From VAZQ01 sp963725065 (GTDB taxonomy: Bacteria; Pseudomonadota; Alphaproteobacteria; Rhizobiales; Xanthobacteraceae), in the NCBI GenBank assembly GCA_963725065.1, contig CAVRXD010000042.1:62001-126000 (forward strand): DNA of 64,000 nt, read 5' to 3'. Below the pieces are notes generated by a model. The model did no database searches, was not told the origin of the DNA, and worked only from the letters and a program-made list of their open reading frames with translations. A program made the translations under genes and the position numbers. Positions within the stretch are counted from its first letter, which is position 1. Each line of letters opens with the position of its first letter. This document shows positions 63,828-64,000 of this stretch, piece by piece.

Positions 63828-64000
63828 ATGCTGACTCGCAGAGCGCTGGCGAAGTTCGTGGGGGCGGCCGCGCTGAGTGGCGGCATGCCGCTTGGCCTTG
63901 CCGCAAGGGCCATCGCGCAAAGCGCCGCTGCGCCGCGGCCGCGCGGAGCCTACCTCATCAAGAATGGCGCGGTGGTGACCGTCGACGAGGCGCTGGGCAC
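63828..64000 (+). CDS. Amidohydrolase family protein, Tat-exported (3' end outside window)
   Basis: The first 57 codons are present, with GGAGG 7 bases upstream. MLTRRALAKFVGAAALSGGM is a Tat leader (twin Arg), then YLIKNGAVVTVDEALG, the usual N-terminal beta-strand of metal-dependent amidohydrolases (cytosine deaminase/aminohydrolase type). The metal ligands are beyond the window, so the family call is based on the start only. Confidence 0.6.
   Translation, partial: MLTRRALAKFVGAAALSGGMPLGLAARAIAQSAAAPRPRGAYLIKNGAVVTVDEALG

Overview
The window looks like chromosomal DNA of a GC-rich alphaproteobacterium of the order Hyphomicrobiales (Bradyrhizobium/Xanthobacteraceae-like). This is inferred from the small DUF4167-type protein, the Tat leader of the RREFMTLLGG type, the six orphan TctC/Bug-type binding proteins, the standalone LysR DNA-binding-domain protein and short palindromic intergenic repeats. 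No rRNA, tRNA, CRISPR array, insertion sequence or phage gene was recognised.

Region 1 (1-11048, all on the minus strand) is the most unusual part. In transcription order it holds a TIR protein, an overlapping SLOG-type Rossmann nucleotide-sensor protein, a second multi-module TIR protein, an overlapping nSTAND1 NTPase with a membrane helix, a 76-residue peptide ending in two tandem Phe-x-Asn triplets, a GrrM/OscB-like radical SAM/SPASM maturase, and a large patatin-like membrane phospholipase cut by the window edge. This joins TIR/SLOG signalling, a STAND switch and a lipase with a probable cyclophane (triceptide) RiPP. It is the best candidate here for an undescribed conflict or signalling system. 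The peptide gene has its own good sigma-70 promoter.

Region 2 (11315-21500) is ordinary metabolism and regulation: a tautomerase, glucose-6-phosphate dehydrogenase (zwf), a three-subunit xanthine-dehydrogenase-type hydroxylase operon whose 2Fe-2S subunit gene is frameshifted, its divergent TetR regulator, a secreted TPR protein, a secreted Sel1-repeat protein and the DUF4167-type protein.

Region 3 (21900-41100) is a sensory and secreted-protein region. It has two DUF4118/PAS histidine kinases flanking an ECF sigma factor, a second ECF sigma factor, a Crp/Fnr regulator, an exported RidA, a serine hydrolase, a metallo-beta-lactamase-fold hydrolase, two cupins, a frameshifted GH31 glycosidase, a TctC-type binding protein, a probably inactive ClpP-like protein and several small exported or zinc-binding proteins.

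Region 4 (41400-64000) is a catabolic region. A plus-strand run (42166-48757) has two TctC proteins, an isocitrate/isopropylmalate dehydrogenase-family enzyme, a beta-propeller lyase-like protein and two acyl-CoA dehydrogenases. A long minus-strand run (60835 down to 48827) has an acyl-CoA synthetase, a TctC, a MaoC-type hydratase, a pair of acyl-CoA dehydrogenases, an enoyl-CoA hydratase, another TctC, a 4,5-dihydroxyphthalate-decarboxylase-like protein, an MhpB-type extradiol dioxygenase, an alpha/beta hydrolase and an NMT1-type binding protein. Together these suggest uptake, CoA activation and side-chain beta-oxidation of an aromatic acid, followed by meta-cleavage of a catechol. The window ends with another TctC, an acyl-CoA synthetase and the start of a Tat-exported amidohydrolase.

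Four genes (16783-17281, 32881-35383, 48827-49829, 61097-62087) are each interrupted by exactly one surplus base. Either the assembly carries residual insertion errors or these are young pseudogenes; the sequence alone cannot decide.
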